A stretch of 64,000 nucleotides of DNA from Ulota crispa (lineage: Eukaryota; Streptophyta; Bryopsida; Orthotrichales; Orthotrichaceae). Where the stretch lies: NCBI GenBank assembly GCA_963920765.1, contig OY987246.1:24003167-24067166 (forward strand), in the 5' to 3' direction. Shown one piece after another: positions 62,901 through 64,000 of the stretch; the stretch's first letter is position 1, and each line of letters begins with the position of its first letter. The notes beneath the pieces are model-generated. The model saw nothing but the letters and a program-made list of their open reading frames with translations, searched no databases and was not told the origin of the DNA. Both the position numbers and the translations under genes were made by a program.

Positions 62901-63028
62901 CACCAATAAACAAAAAATAGCACTTTAACACGCTCACCTACATGACAGACAACACTCCTTACAAATCACTGGAGTTGCACTGGTCTTGTAAATATTTTCA
63001 GAAGCTTTTTCTAAACCAGTAGAACTTT

Positions 63029-63880
63029 CTAATACAAAAGCTGCTCAAACACAGGATCGACGTTTCCACTCCACTTCTCATGATACAGCTTCAATAGGTG
63101 TTCTGCAGGAGTCACGCCTGAGCACACCAAACGATATTTCCACAAATTTAGTACTAAATATCGCCTAAAACAGCAAAACAAAAACAAAAAAACCGGGATG
63201 TTCGTCAAGACTCTGCGTTCAAAAGTGTTCAAAAGAAGAAAATATTTACCTGTCATTACTGTTTCTTCGATGTCTTTTAAGAAACCAGCCTCGTTGAGGC
63301 CTCGCCGAGTCAATCCATCCTGCTTTGCAAAAGTAATAATTCAAAAGAGATTTCTTGTAACGTTGTGGTAGTGTGAACAAGTTCATATTGATGTCCCAAA
63401 AAAACACCAATGAATTATGAACGTCAGCTTCGTTTAGATATAATTATGAGTGGCCAGAACCTTAGAAAAATTTCTTTGTAATGAAGACGATACCTTTGCA
63501 AGCTTGAAGATGTCCTGTGCCACATGTTTCAAAAGCCCATCCCTGAAGGGAACGTTCAGACCTTGCTTTGGAACCTGTCAAGGGTCAACCTCGTCAGACA
63601 GTAGTTGAATTATAAATGTTAGCTACCTAAAATTTCAGAATCCTGCATGGGTCCCCCTGACTTCATGGCTCTCGTTCAAACAGTCAAAAGAGCACAAGGC
63701 GTTAATAAATTGAAAAAAATATTAAAAAACAAAGAACACATTAAAAACAAAGAGCAAAACGTTGAAAAGTAAGTGCAAAATACTAACCTTGTTGCGGAGC
63801 ATTGCACGCTCTCTCTCAGTCCAGTCATTAATGATGTCCAAAGCGCCTTGAAGCGATTCTTCATCATACAACAAGCCTGT
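63029..63880 (-). CDS. GSH1: Glutamate-cysteine ligase, plastid type, last four exons (partial)
   Basis: Glutamate-cysteine ligase (EC 6.3.2.2) joins glutamate and cysteine in the first, rate-limiting step of glutathione synthesis; the plant enzyme is imported into plastids. Four exons are visible on the minus strand. 63788-63880 encodes 31 residues starting [11 protein letters not shown]. 63494-63574 encodes 27 residues starting [19 protein letters not shown]. 63250-63319 starts [14 protein letters not shown]. 63029-63117 starts within [12 protein letters not shown] and ends DPVFEQLLY followed by TAG. All introns have GT...AG borders and the phases join without a break, giving the C-terminal ~110 residues of a protein usually of about 500. 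The ending matches the known plant GSH1 C-terminus, whose final residues are nearly invariant. Upstream exons, including the active site, lie beyond base 64000. This is the only intact-looking host gene here. Confidence 0.92.
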
Positions 63881-64000
63881 CTACAAATGGCAAACAGAAA
63901 AATTCTTACAAAAGAAGCAAAAACAAGCTCACTGATTTGTATCAAATGATTTAGGTAGGGTTCAAAATGACGTTGAGTAACTACACTTTACTAGAACTTT

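Overview
This window looks like a gene-poor, AT-rich and transposon-dense piece of a large green-plant nuclear genome. The strongest taxonomic clue is at the right edge. Four spliced exons on the minus strand (63029-63880) encode the C-terminus of plastid-type glutamate-cysteine ligase (GSH1), with plant-like phase, splice sites and the closing residues of plant GSH1. A plant MULE transposase with SWIM and zinc-knuckle domains and an EDM2-like PHD fragment fit the same picture. The repeat style and the DUF7869-type gene would suit a non-seed land plant or a streptophyte alga, but I cannot name the species.

Layout. 1-10 kb: a hAT MITE with an 8-bp target duplication, plus several elements flanked by TTAA whose ends read CCC(C/T)-T-A/T-AA-GGACCA. 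These include a 3.3-kb member, a perfect fold-back and a chimera of two subfamilies. 12-16.4 kb: inverted-repeat MITEs, two of them with TAA target duplications, then two TTAA elements arranged head to head around a 200-N gap. 17.2-21.2 kb: a decayed multi-exon gene on the minus strand, weakly like N4/N6 DNA methyltransferases. 21.2-28.3 kb: no recognisable gene. 28.3-31.4 kb: a Mutator-type non-autonomous element with a near-perfect 9-bp target duplication, itself hosting a TTAA element. 33.1-36.5 kb: a decayed DUF7869-type gene. 37.4-41.9 kb: a complete-looking MULE with long terminal inverted repeats, carrying a decayed transposase and a captured PHD-finger fragment. 44.0-45.9 kb: a 1.9-kb palindromic element. 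47.2-55.6 kb: two more TTAA elements among nested CACTA-like elements with subterminal repeat arrays and tRNA-derived SINE sequences. 58.8-60.4 kb: a LINE-type zf-RVT fragment and a coiled-coil gene fragment cut by a 174-bp mini-CACTA. 60.4-64 kb: intergenic sequence, then the GSH1 3' end.

Only GSH1 looks like a living host gene. Everything else with protein similarity is broken. The three longest broken genes share a pattern: many in-frame stop codons but very few frameshifts. This suggests decay dominated by point transitions, as expected for heavily methylated repeats. The main candidates for new biology are the TTAA element family, the methyltransferase-like gene, and the possible D-D-D/E-type catalytic layout of the DUF7869 protein.
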